DNA from: Parahoeflea alexandrii
GTDB lineage: Bacteria > Pseudomonadota > Alphaproteobacteria > Rhizobiales > Rhizobiaceae
Length of the DNA: 64,000 nucleotides
Assembly (NCBI RefSeq): GCF_024105735.1
Contig: NZ_JAAAML010000001.1
Coordinates: 939,809-1,003,808 of the forward strand
Reading direction: 5' to 3'
The notes under the pieces were generated by a model that was not told the origin of the DNA, searched no databases, and saw only the letters and a program-made list of their open reading frames with translations. This document shows, piece by piece, positions 41,621-48,701 of this stretch. Numbering within the stretch: position 1 is the first letter of the stretch; each line of letters opens with the position of its first letter. The translations under genes and the position numbers were made by a program.

Positions 41621-42207
41621 TGTGGCATTCCCGGGTTGGCCGCGGCTTCACGTTCGGCGGCGGCGTTGGCGGTGACCCGCAACCAGGACGAGGTTTCGCG
41701 CAGCGACTGATCGACCGGTTTCTGGACGTTGAGGATGTTGTCGCGGCCTTTCATCCTGTTTGCGCCGGACCAGGCCTGAACCCAGACGCAGGGCATGTCG
41801 GGTTCGACTTCGCAGTTGCCATTGGCGCGGACGCCGCCGCAGGGGCCGTTGCGTAGCTGTTTCGGGCAGTTCATCGGGCAGGACATGCCGGTCGACGACA
41901 GCACGCACTGGCCGCACATGCGGCAATCGAAAAGGAAGCCCTTGACGTGTTTTTCGACGAACTTGACCGGCGCCTCGGCACGCTCGTAGCCGACGGCCTT
42001 CCACATCGGATGCAGCATCAGGAAGGCGTCGGCAAAGCGGGCGTAGAACCATTCCAGGAAGCGGGCGTTGCGCACCGACCAGAGCCTGATGGCAAAGCTG
42101 CGGGCCTTGCGGCCGGTGGCAGAGACGCCCGACGGCTTGTAGGACGTCGTCTGCGCCGCCTTCTTGTTGAGGCTCGCCTGTGTCGGTTTGGTCGGTTGGT
42201 CAGCCAT
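41617..42207 (-). CDS. MetV-like zinc-finger partner of methylene-THF reductase
   Basis: A 196-residue cysteine-rich protein. The core 'FDCRMCGQCVLSSTGMSCPMNCPKQLRNGPCGG' corresponds to the MTHFR C-terminal (MetV) domain, with Cys spaced for zinc or an iron-sulfur cluster. It then shows 'CEVEPDMPCVWVQAWSGANRM', as found in MetV. In MetFV complexes this subunit passes electrons to and from MetF. The N-terminus is Lys/Thr-rich. It overlaps both neighbours (the small virulence-factor-like gene and metF), so the three are coupled. An in-frame start further upstream would run into the other gene; ATG 42207 is the likely one. Confidence 0.85.
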   Translation of the reverse strand: MADQPTKPTQASLNKKAAQTTSYKPSGVSATGRKARSFAIRLWSVRNARFLEWFYARFADAFLMLHPMWKAVGYERAEAPVKFVEKHVKGFLFDCRMCGQCVLSSTGMSCPMNCPKQLRNGPCGGVRANGNCEVEPDMPCVWVQAWSGANRMKGRDNILNVQKPVDQSLRETSSWLRVTANAAAEREAAANPGMPQ

Positions 42208-42505
42208 GGCTCTCCCTGCCTCCGCCCTTGACCAGGGCCACCAGGCGCTCCTTGTCGTAGGCTGCTTCAAGCTCTGCCGCCGCCCTGTCGGCCTCGGCTT
42301 CAAGATCGTCGGAGACTTCAACCGGATCGGCCCGGCGCCATTCGGCCAGATAGTCGTCGGTCTCGGCGGCGCCGGTCCGCATGGCGCACATATCGATCGC
42401 TTCGGTGAAGCGGAGCGACAGCTCCCGCTTGGCGGTCGCGCGTCCCTTCTTGATGATCACCTGGGCGGGAATGTCACGCCAGTAGACGACGATGCGGTTG
42501 GCCAT
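42200..42505 (-). CDS. Small 'virulence factor' family protein, first gene of the methyl-transfer operon
   Basis: A 101-residue protein with the pattern 'MANRIVVYWRDIPAQVIIKKGR' and 'ELSLRFTEAIDMCAMRTGAAETDDYLAEWRR'. This matches a small family annotated only as 'virulence factor' in Rhizobiales. No enzymatic function is known to me. Its position as first gene before metV and metF suggests a role in assembling or regulating the complex. AGGAGACC sits about 5 bases before ATG. The leader around it (ACTTT-NN-AGGAGACCT) resembles that of bmt at 49712. The last 8 bases overlap the MetV-like gene. Confidence 0.72.
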   Translation of the reverse strand: MANRIVVYWRDIPAQVIIKKGRATAKRELSLRFTEAIDMCAMRTGAAETDDYLAEWRRADPVEVSDDLEAEADRAAAELEAAYDKERLVALVKGGGRESHG

Positions 42506-42647
42506 TTGAGGTCTCCTTGAAAGTTACAATGCGCATGGGAATTTTTCACAGCTTCGCTCACGACGACGTGCGGCGCATCAAAAGCGACCTGCGCGAAGAT
42601 GGAGGTATTTGCGATGATGCCCGGGGTCAAACCGGGACCGTGGAAAA

Positions 42648-43418
42648 CTACCAGATGCGCTTGGTAAGCCCTGTCGCAAGGTAGGTCCAGATCGGAGGAT
42701 GAAACCGCTGGACGGATGGCAGGTCGCTTGTCACGGGCTGCAGGTTCCCATTGAGTGTGTCTTCCACCGCACGAACCACCATCTCGCGGGAGCCCGCCGC
42801 CATCGCCAGCGAATCGGTCAGCAGTGTTTCGTCCGGATGCGGTGTGAGAATGGCCTGATGAAGTGTGCCGCCGGTATCGACGCCGGCATCGACCAGGTGC
42901 ACCGTGGTGCCGTAGTTTTCGTGATCGCCAGTGGCGCGGGCCCACCAGCCGCCGGCCAGGCCGCGGTACTTCGGATTGATGCCCGAGTGATAGTTGATCA
43001 CCGGGCAGGGGATTGCCGCCAGCGTCGCTTTCGACAGCATGCGGCAGCCCGCGAGAAAAACCACATCGGGTTTGCGGGCGGTTATCAGCTCAAGGCAATC
43101 GCTGCCATTGGCGGAGGAAACATGGGTGACCGTAACCTCCGGTGAGAGATCGGCCCGGGCGCCGCTCAAAGCAATGATTTCACGCGTCCGTTTCCCGGCA
43201 AAGCGCTTGCCGAAACGTGAAATGACCATCGTGCCGAACTGGCCGGCGGTCTGGAGCCAGCCGATCTTGCGGGCCCTGCGCTTGAGGAAAAGGCTTTTTG
43301 ATTCCGGCTGTTCGAGGACCACTTCAAGGTTCTCGAAGCGGGAGGCGAGAGCATTGACAATGACCCAGGCATAGGCGCCGCCTGCGGTGATGACGATGAT
43401 TTTCTGCTGACTTGCCAT
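42648..43418 (-). CDS. Formyltransferase family protein
   Basis: A 256-residue protein. The formyl-transferase core is seen as 'VINYHSGINPKYRGLAGG' and 'TVHLVDAGVDTGG', containing the Asn-His-Asp triad of 10-formyl-THF-dependent transferases (Fmt, PurN, ArnA). The N-terminal 90 residues, 'IIVITAGGAYAWVIVNALASRF', form a Rossmann-like part, longer than in PurN. It lacks the C-terminal domain of methionyl-tRNA formyltransferase, so it is not Fmt. The acceptor could be a sugar amine or another amine. It ends 142 bases before the start of the methyl-transfer operon, so a C1 link is possible but unproven. Confidence 0.78.
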   Translation of the reverse strand: MASQQKIIVITAGGAYAWVIVNALASRFENLEVVLEQPESKSLFLKRRARKIGWLQTAGQFGTMVISRFGKRFAGKRTREIIALSGARADLSPEVTVTHVSSANGSDCLELITARKPDVVFLAGCRMLSKATLAAIPCPVINYHSGINPKYRGLAGGWWARATGDHENYGTTVHLVDAGVDTGGTLHQAILTPHPDETLLTDSLAMAAGSREMVVRAVEDTLNGNLQPVTSDLPSVQRFHPPIWTYLATGLTKRIW

Positions 43419-43532
43419 GAAGATCCCACCGAGTTGAAATCGCAGGCTAGTATGGCGGGGTTAAGATCCGGCTATGCCGAATTCAATTCTGATGGCTGCG
43501 CGGATCACGGGCCATAGCCCGGAAACCCGATC

Positions 43533-44177
43533 TCAGAATATGTGCAGCAGAAACGCGCCGGTGGCTGTAACGACAAAGCCGGCAACAGCAAACGAGATCA
43601 AACCGGCAAGGACACCCAGAGCCAGGCAATTGCCGTCACGCTCGGTGTGGGCGACGCCGAGGATGGCGACGGCAAAGGCCGGCAACCAGTTGCCGAAGGG
43701 AATCGGCAAGACGCAAGTGACCGCCAGAAGCAGGGCAAAGATGCCGAACAGCCGTTCGCGGATCGCGCCGCCCAGAGGCCAGTTGCGTGGCCGGACCCAG
43801 TTTTCGGCACCCCGAAGCCAGGGCGAAACCTTTGTCACCATGCGCTGGAACGTGGCCCGGTCTACGGTGTAGTCGGCAAGTGCGCGGGGCAGCCAGACCT
43901 TGTGGTACCCCATCACCATCTGCCAGGCGACAAACACCATCGGCAGGCCGAGGACCATGGTCGCGCCCGGCGGCAGTGGAATCAGATTGGGAACGGCAAA
44001 GACCAGAAGGAAGGCCCCGAAAGAGCGGTCATCGAGTGCAGTGGCGATTTCGCGCATGCTCACGCGTTCACCGGCGTCGCGGGCCAGTCGTTCAAGCAGT
44101 TCGGACAGCTTTTCAGGATGCTTGTGCGAGCTTGCGGCGATGGCGGGAACGGTTGCGGCGGCGGACTGGTGACTCAC
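43533..44177 (-). CDS. exoD: ExoD family membrane protein
   Basis: A 214-residue inner-membrane protein of the ExoD family: cytoplasmic N-terminus 'LSELLERLARDAGERVSMREIATALDDRSFGAFLLVFAVPNLIPLPPGATMVLGLPMV', then about four hydrophobic segments and the 'VLPIPFGNWLPAFAVAILGVA' block near the C-terminus. ExoD was named for exopolysaccharide synthesis and alkali tolerance in Sinorhizobium; its molecular role is unknown. The start is GTG (complement of 44175-44177), preceded by AGGG about 9 bases before. It stands apart from its neighbours, with 134 bases of AT-rich sequence upstream. Confidence 0.85.
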   Translation of the reverse strand: MSHQSAAATVPAIAASSHKHPEKLSELLERLARDAGERVSMREIATALDDRSFGAFLLVFAVPNLIPLPPGATMVLGLPMVFVAWQMVMGYHKVWLPRALADYTVDRATFQRMVTKVSPWLRGAENWVRPRNWPLGGAIRERLFGIFALLLAVTCVLPIPFGNWLPAFAVAILGVAHTERDGNCLALGVLAGLISFAVAGFVVTATGAFLLHIF

Positions 44178-44311
44178 TGGGAAAACCCTGGATGACGATG
44201 CATTTCATATAAGCATGGATTGCTTAAAAATTGTGGCAACAAACATCTCAATGGCAGCGCATACCGAATATTTTTCATTGGCAATTCGGGCAGGCCCGGA
44301 AGCCTTTGCGA

Positions 44312-44950
44312 TCATAGCGGGGCAAGGGCCTTCTCAAGATCGCCATAGCCGGTAAAGCGCCGTTCGAACCGCAAGCCCAGCCGTTCAGCGGCGGCGCGCG
44401 CCTTTGCGTCAAGCTCAGGATCATCGGTCTGGGCCAGATAGAGCGCCCGCTCGTAATGGGCGAAATAGGTGTCGCGCAGCTCCGGGAAGCGGTCCAGCCC
44501 GAGCGGACGGACCAGGAATGTCTCGAAATGCCGGGCGAGAAAATCGGTGATGAAGAAGGTTGTTATCATGTCATCGCCAGCCTCTTCAAAGGCCTGGTTG
44601 CCGACATAGAACGAGAAGCAATGGGGGCCTTCGATCCGCTCGACCCCATGGCTTTCGCACACCTTGTCGAGTTCGCCGCCGGTTCCGCAGTCGGCATAAC
44701 CGATGAAAATGTGTTCGAACCCTTCCTCGCGCGCCTTGCGGATGGCCTGATCAACCGCCGGTGCGATGCGATCCGGATAATGATGATAATTGGCATCGAT
44801 GCATTTGAGGTCGACATGGTCTTGACCGAGCTGCCGGTTGACCGCCAGGACTTCGCGGCCAATCATGCCACAGGCGATGACCCGTACCCGTTTGCCTTGC
44901 GGGGTGCCTGGATCATTGGGGCTTCGGTCTGATTCGGTATGTCCGGTCAT
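44312..44950 (-). CDS. DUF1638 protein, likely methyltransferase-associated
   Basis: A 212-residue protein of DUF1638. 'RVIACGMIGREVLAVNRQLG' and 'LKCIDANYHHYPDRIAPAVDQAIRKA' occur early. The later 'IFIGYADCGTGGELDKVCESHGVERIEGPHCFSFY' carries Cys and His residues in a possible metal site. Genes for this family are found next to corrinoid methyltransferases in several lineages, but I know of no established activity. The Cys/His pattern suggests a zinc or iron site. ATG 44950 is used; upstream in-frame sequence lacks coding character. The corrinoid protein gene lies upstream on the same strand, separated by 282 bases that include a tandem repeat. Confidence 0.75.
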   Translation of the reverse strand: MTGHTESDRSPNDPGTPQGKRVRVIACGMIGREVLAVNRQLGQDHVDLKCIDANYHHYPDRIAPAVDQAIRKAREEGFEHIFIGYADCGTGGELDKVCESHGVERIEGPHCFSFYVGNQAFEEAGDDMITTFFITDFLARHFETFLVRPLGLDRFPELRDTYFAHYERALYLAQTDDPELDAKARAAAERLGLRFERRFTGYGDLEKALAPL

Positions 44951-45142
44951 GATGGTGCCTTTCGCCTGGGCAAGGAGCCGCCACCCAACTGGCTGTTGCA
45001 GAACCGGCGCGCCAAGGTGTCCGGGGATCGAAGTTCCCGGCAATTCGGCCCGAACCTAAGCTTCGGATGCGGCATGGACAAGTCGTGCGGGACGGAGCGT
45101 GCCACATGCGGTGAACGGACGTGCACTCGTCTCGCCGGCTTC

Positions 45143-45196
45143 AGCCAGGCAATGCGATCCGCCAGTTCAAGCCAGGCAATGCGATCCGCCAGTTCA
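45143..45196. repeat. Perfect 27-bp tandem duplication
   Basis: Two adjacent identical units, 45143-45169 and 45170-45196, lie in the gap between the corrinoid protein gene and DUF1638. Each unit begins AGCCAGGCAATGCG and ends CCAGTTCA. No mismatch is seen. It is a recent duplication; a slippage hot spot or a regulatory function is unknown. Confidence 0.9.
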
Positions 45197-45232
45197 CCGC
45201 TTCATTCGTCCAGAGCCTGAGGCAGAGCGCGT

Positions 45233-45934
45233 TCAGGCGCCTGCCGCAAGCCGGTTGTGCCGGCGCTTGATCAGTTCCTTGGCTGTTTCCACCGCGACAG
45301 CGGCATCGCGGCAATAGGCATCGGCACCAACGGCCTTGCCGAACTCCTCGTTGAGCGGCGCGCCGCCGACCAGAACGATGAAATCGTCGCGGATACCCTT
45401 TTCCTTCATGGTGTCGATGACGACCTTCATGTAGGGCATGGTGGTGGTCAGCAGGGCGGACATGCCGAGAATGTCGGGCTGTTCGCGCTCGATGGCCTCG
45501 ATGTAGTTTTCCACCGGGTTGTTGATGCCCAGGTCGATAACATCGAAGCCTGCGCCTTCCATCATCATGCCGACAAGGTTCTTGCCGATGTCGTGAATGT
45601 CGCCCTTGACGGTACCGATGACCATCTTGCCGAGCTTGGGAGCGCCGGTTTCCACGAGCAGCGGGCGCAGGATGAACATGCCGGCCTTCATCGCGTTGGC
45701 GCTCATCAGCACTTCCGGAACGAAAAGGATGCCGTCGCGAAAATCTTCGCCGACAATGCGCATGCCTTCAACGAGAGCCTCGGTGAGGACGTCGTAAGGA
45801 GTCCAGCCGCGACCGAGCAGGATGTTGGTGCCTTCCTCGATTTCTTCCTTGAGCCCGTCATACAGATCGTCATGCATCTGCTGGACAAGTTCATCATCAG
45901 AGAGTTCGGACAGGATGATTTCTTCGTCAGACAT
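45233..45934 (-). CDS. Corrinoid (B12-binding) protein of the methyltransferase system
   Basis: A 233-residue corrinoid protein of the MtaC/MttC type. An N-terminal helical cap (residues about 1-100) precedes the Rossmann B12 domain, whose base-off ligand motif is DIHDIGKN with His114 as lower ligand (DxHxxG). 'GVDIHDIG'-like context 'VIGTVKGDIHDIGKNLVG' and 'LVGGAPLNEEFGKAVGADAY' complete the domain. It carries the methyl group from the MttB-like protein to the THF methyltransferase. The first 35 residues are strikingly acidic (14 Asp/Glu, one Lys). ATG 45934 is chosen because GGGAG sits about 8 bases upstream; it shares a divergent promoter region with the mttB-like gene. Confidence 0.92.
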   Translation of the reverse strand: MSDEEIILSELSDDELVQQMHDDLYDGLKEEIEEGTNILLGRGWTPYDVLTEALVEGMRIVGEDFRDGILFVPEVLMSANAMKAGMFILRPLLVETGAPKLGKMVIGTVKGDIHDIGKNLVGMMMEGAGFDVIDLGINNPVENYIEAIEREQPDILGMSALLTTTMPYMKVVIDTMKEKGIRDDFIVLVGGAPLNEEFGKAVGADAYCRDAAVAVETAKELIKRRHNRLAAGA

Positions 45935-46103
45935 CGGATTCTCCCTTGAATGCACCTGTCAGGTGGTTCGACGCACCGGACCCATCGTGCATAGCGATAT
46001 AGGTGATTGTTTGCAAAAAGTTCCTTGAAAGCGACGCGCATATCGGAAAAAGCGACGGGATGCCGTTTCCGCGGTATTCCGTTGTGCGCCCGATATTCCT
46101 GCT

Positions 46104-46120
46104 GCGCCAAGGCTTGGCGC
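46104..46120. promoter_or_regulatory. 17-bp perfect palindrome in the divergent mttB/corrinoid promoter region
   Basis: GCGCCAAG (46104-46111), one central G (46112), and CTTGGCGC (46113-46120) form a perfect inverted repeat. It sits about midway in the 270-base divergent gap, 84 bases before the methyltransferase start and 170 from the corrinoid start. It is a candidate operator for control of both genes. An AraC/GbdR-type binding site would rather be a direct repeat, so the regulator is open. Confidence 0.6.
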
Positions 46121-46204
46121 TTTGAGGAATGTGCCGGGCATGGTTTTGGCTAGCATGGGATAACCGGCGTGATGGTGCGCCGTTCAAAAACAAGCAGGCA
46201 TTCG

Positions 46205-47794
46205 ATGGCTCATCCAGATACGCTCTCCACCCCTGAACTGGTTCAAGATGCAGCACCCGAGGCGGGTGGCGGACGGCGCGGCAGGGGCGCTGCAGCGCGG
46301 CGTGCGCAACGATCGGGCGGCGGCCCCGGTCAGTCGATGCCGTTCATTCTGCGAAAGCTCGGCAACTACGAAGTGCTGGACGAGGAAGGGCTCAGCCTGA
46401 TCGAGCGCAATGCCGACACCGTGCTCGAGGAAATCGGCATCGAGTTCCGTGATGACGCAGAAGCCATTGCGCTGTGGCGCGAGGCAGGCGCCGACATCAA
46501 GGGCGAGCGGGTGCGCTTTCCCAAGGGACTGTGCCGCGAATTGCTCAAGACAGCACCGGAGGTGTTCACCCAGCATGCCCGCAATCCGGCGCGTTCGGTG
46601 CAGATCGGCGGCAAGGCCACCGTGTTCGCCCCGGTTTACGGCCCGCCCTTCGTGCGCGATCTCGATGGCGAGCGGCGTTATGCCACGATCGAGGATTTTC
46701 GCAATTTCGTGAAGCTCGCCTACATGGCGCCGGCCCTGCACCATTCGGGCGGTACGGTCTGCGAGCCGGTCGACGTGCCCGTCAACAAGCGCCATTTCGA
46801 CATGGTATACAGCCACATGAAGTACAGCGACAAGCCGTTCATGGGCTCGGTGACCGCGCCGGAGCGGGCTGAAGACACGATCGAGATGTGCAAGATCCTG
46901 TTCGGCGCGGAGTTTGTCGACCAGAACTGCGTGACCCTCAACCTGATCAACGCCAACTCGCCGATGGTGTTTGACGAGACCATGCTTGGCGCACTGAAGG
47001 TCTATGCGCGCAATAATCAGGCTTGCGTGGTCTCGCCGTTCATTCTCGCCGGCGCGATGAGCCCGGTGACGGTGGCGGGTACGCTGACGCAGATCCTGGC
47101 CGAAGTGCTGGCGGGAGCTGCGTTCACTCAGTTGATTCGTCCCGGCGCGCCGGTTCTGTTCGGCACGTTTGCCGCCTCGATCTCGATGCAGTCGGGAGCG
47201 CCCACATTCGGCACGCCGGAGCCTGCGCTGGTGTCCTATGGGGCAGCACAGCTGGCGCGACGCCTGAAGATCCCGTTCCGCACCGGCGGATCGCTGTGCG
47301 GCTCGAAGGTGCCGGACGCACAGGCAGCACACGAGAGCGCATCGACGCTGAACATGACGCTTCTGGCAGGCACCAATTTTGCGCTGCATTCTGCCGGATG
47401 GCTCGAGGGCGGACTTGTCTCCTCCTACGAGAAGTTCATGATCGATGTCGACCAGCTCGGCATGCAGCAACGGTTCGCTGAAGGCGTCGACCTTTCGGAA
47501 ACCGGCCAGGCTATGGACGCCATTGCCGAAGTCGGGCCCGGCAACCACTATCTCGGCTGCGCCCATACCCAGGCCAATTTCCAGCAGGCGTTCTACCGTT
47601 CGTCGCTGGCCGACAACAATTCCTACGAGCAGTGGCTCGCTGAAGGCGAAAAGCGCATCGAGGAACGCGCCCGCGCGCTGTGCCGCTCATGGCTTGACGG
47701 CTACGTGGCGCCAGAGCTCGATCCCGCGATCGACGAGGCGCTGCTGGCCTATATCACCGGCCGCAAGGAATCGATGCCCGACGCTTTCACCTGA
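46205..47794 (+). CDS. MttB-family methyltransferase without pyrrolysine (glycine betaine/quaternary amine demethylase type)
   Basis: A 529-residue TIM-barrel methyltransferase of the trimethylamine methyltransferase (MttB) superfamily. The frame is continuous, with no in-frame TAG, so it is of the non-pyrrolysine class whose described members demethylate glycine betaine (MtgB), proline betaine, carnitine and similar compounds. Seen blocks: 'NADTVLEEIGIEFRDDAEAI', 'RATIEDF'-like 'YATIEDFRNFVKLAYMAPALHHSGGTVCEP', 'SPMVFDETMLGALKVYARNNQACVVSPFILAGAMSPVT' and 'EVGPGNHYLGCAHTQANFQ'. Substrate methyl groups go to the corrinoid protein at 45233. Residues 21-43 are Gly/Arg-rich with six Arg, which is unusual for this family. 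ATG 46205 is chosen on coding character; there is no strong Shine-Dalgarno. Substrate identity is inferred from context. Confidence 0.87.
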   Translation: MAHPDTLSTPELVQDAAPEAGGGRRGRGAAARRAQRSGGGPGQSMPFILRKLGNYEVLDEEGLSLIERNADTVLEEIGIEFRDDAEAIALWREAGADIKGERVRFPKGLCRELLKTAPEVFTQHARNPARSVQIGGKATVFAPVYGPPFVRDLDGERRYATIEDFRNFVKLAYMAPALHHSGGTVCEPVDVPVNKRHFDMVYSHMKYSDKPFMGSVTAPERAEDTIEMCKILFGAEFVDQNCVTLNLINANSPMVFDETMLGALKVYARNNQACVVSPFILAGAMSPVTVAGTLTQILAEVLAGAAFTQLIRPGAPVLFGTFAASISMQSGAPTFGTPEPALVSYGAAQLARRLKIPFRTGGSLCGSKVPDAQAAHESASTLNMTLLAGTNFALHSAGWLEGGLVSSYEKFMIDVDQLGMQQRFAEGVDLSETGQAMDAIAEVGPGNHYLGCAHTQANFQQAFYRSSLADNNSYEQWLAEGEKRIEERARALCRSWLDGYVAPELDPAIDEALLAYITGRKESMPDAFT

Positions 47795-47882
47795 ACACAG
47801 CCCGCTAAAGCCAGGGAGACAGGCGGACAGGACAAGGTTACCAGCCTCATTCACAAGGAGGTCTGGCGATCTGCGTTCAAGG

Positions 47883-48596
47883 ATGGGGGGACTGGTGGCT
47901 GACGCTGACCCGGTCTCCGCCATTGCGGCGGCGTTGGAGCCGAGCGGTCTTGTGCCGCGCGGGTGGTTTGTGACCGAACCGGGCTTGGCACCATTGCTGT
48001 CAGATGGAGCATCCGCCCGAGCCATCTGTCTGGTCGGCCATTTCGGCGGCGGTTTCTGGCCGGTCTTCAAGGCATGGTGGCAGAACCACCCGGGGCTCTC
48101 CGAGCCGCTAGACAGTTGGTCCCGGGCGGTGATCGATCCGGTTACGGCAACGCTCGGCTGCGAGGCCGTCTATCCTTCGGATCGGCCGTGGTATCCGTTC
48201 CAGCAATGGGCGATGGCCGCCGAAGGGCTAAAGGCGTCGCCGCTGGGCATGCTCGTTCATCCCGAATTCGGGCTTTGGCACGGCTATCGCGGGGCGATGC
48301 TCATGGATGAGTTTGCGCTTGAGCGGCTGGGTAACCGGGCACCGAGCGGTCCACCGGTGGCTATGCATCCCTGCGAGGGATGCGCGGAGAAGCCTTGCCT
48401 TTCTGCCTGCCCGGTAAACGCCTTCACCGGAAGCGGGTTTGCCGCCGCGGATTGCCGGAGGTTTCTGGCTTCCGAAGCAGGGTTGAGCACCTGCATGGAC
48501 GTGGGCTGCCAGGCGCGGGATGCATGTCCCGTGGGGCGAAGGCATCGCTACAGCGCCGACCAGGTGCGGTTTCATATGGCGGCATTCGGCGGCTAA
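47883..48596 (+). CDS. Two-[4Fe-4S] ferredoxin-like protein
   Basis: A 237-residue protein whose last 100 residues carry two cysteine sets: 'CEGCAEKPCLSACPVNAF' and 'CMDVGCQARDACPVG', each able to bind a [4Fe-4S] cluster, as in the QueG/epoxyqueuosine reductase ferredoxin module. The N-terminal 130 residues (with 'VCLVGHFGGGFWPVFKAWW'-like hydrophobic and aromatic residues) have no match I recognise. Directly 88 bases downstream of the mttB-like gene, it is a candidate electron donor for the reductive activator, but that is inference. The start may be ATG 47883 or GTG 47895. An AAGGAGG at 47855-47861 is too far away to decide. Confidence 0.75.
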   Translation: MGGLVADADPVSAIAAALEPSGLVPRGWFVTEPGLAPLLSDGASARAICLVGHFGGGFWPVFKAWWQNHPGLSEPLDSWSRAVIDPVTATLGCEAVYPSDRPWYPFQQWAMAAEGLKASPLGMLVHPEFGLWHGYRGAMLMDEFALERLGNRAPSGPPVAMHPCEGCAEKPCLSACPVNAFTGSGFAAADCRRFLASEAGLSTCMDVGCQARDACPVGRRHRYSADQVRFHMAAFGG

Positions 48597-48701
48597 GGCA
48601 TTTCCGGTGAGGCCAGAAGCGCTGGAGAAGCTCTATCCTGTTGCAATTCACACTTCCGGAAACAAAACCGGTTTCTTCCTGCGCCGGAACGGCCTTGGGA
48701 A

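Noticed and set aside
42648-43418. Methionyl-tRNA formyltransferase (Fmt)
   Set aside because: The formyl-transferase core is present but the C-terminal tRNA-binding domain is missing and the N-terminal part differs.
45143-45196. CRISPR-like repeat
   Set aside because: The two units are directly adjacent without a spacer and only two copies exist.
45233-45934. Fragment of methionine synthase MetH
   Set aside because: The protein is complete as cap plus B12 domain with its own start and stop and lies beside an MttB-like gene; it is a stand-alone corrinoid protein.
46205-47794. Pyrrolysine-containing MttB
   Set aside because: The frame has no in-frame TAG and the pylTSBCD genes are not in the window; it is the non-pyrrolysine class.
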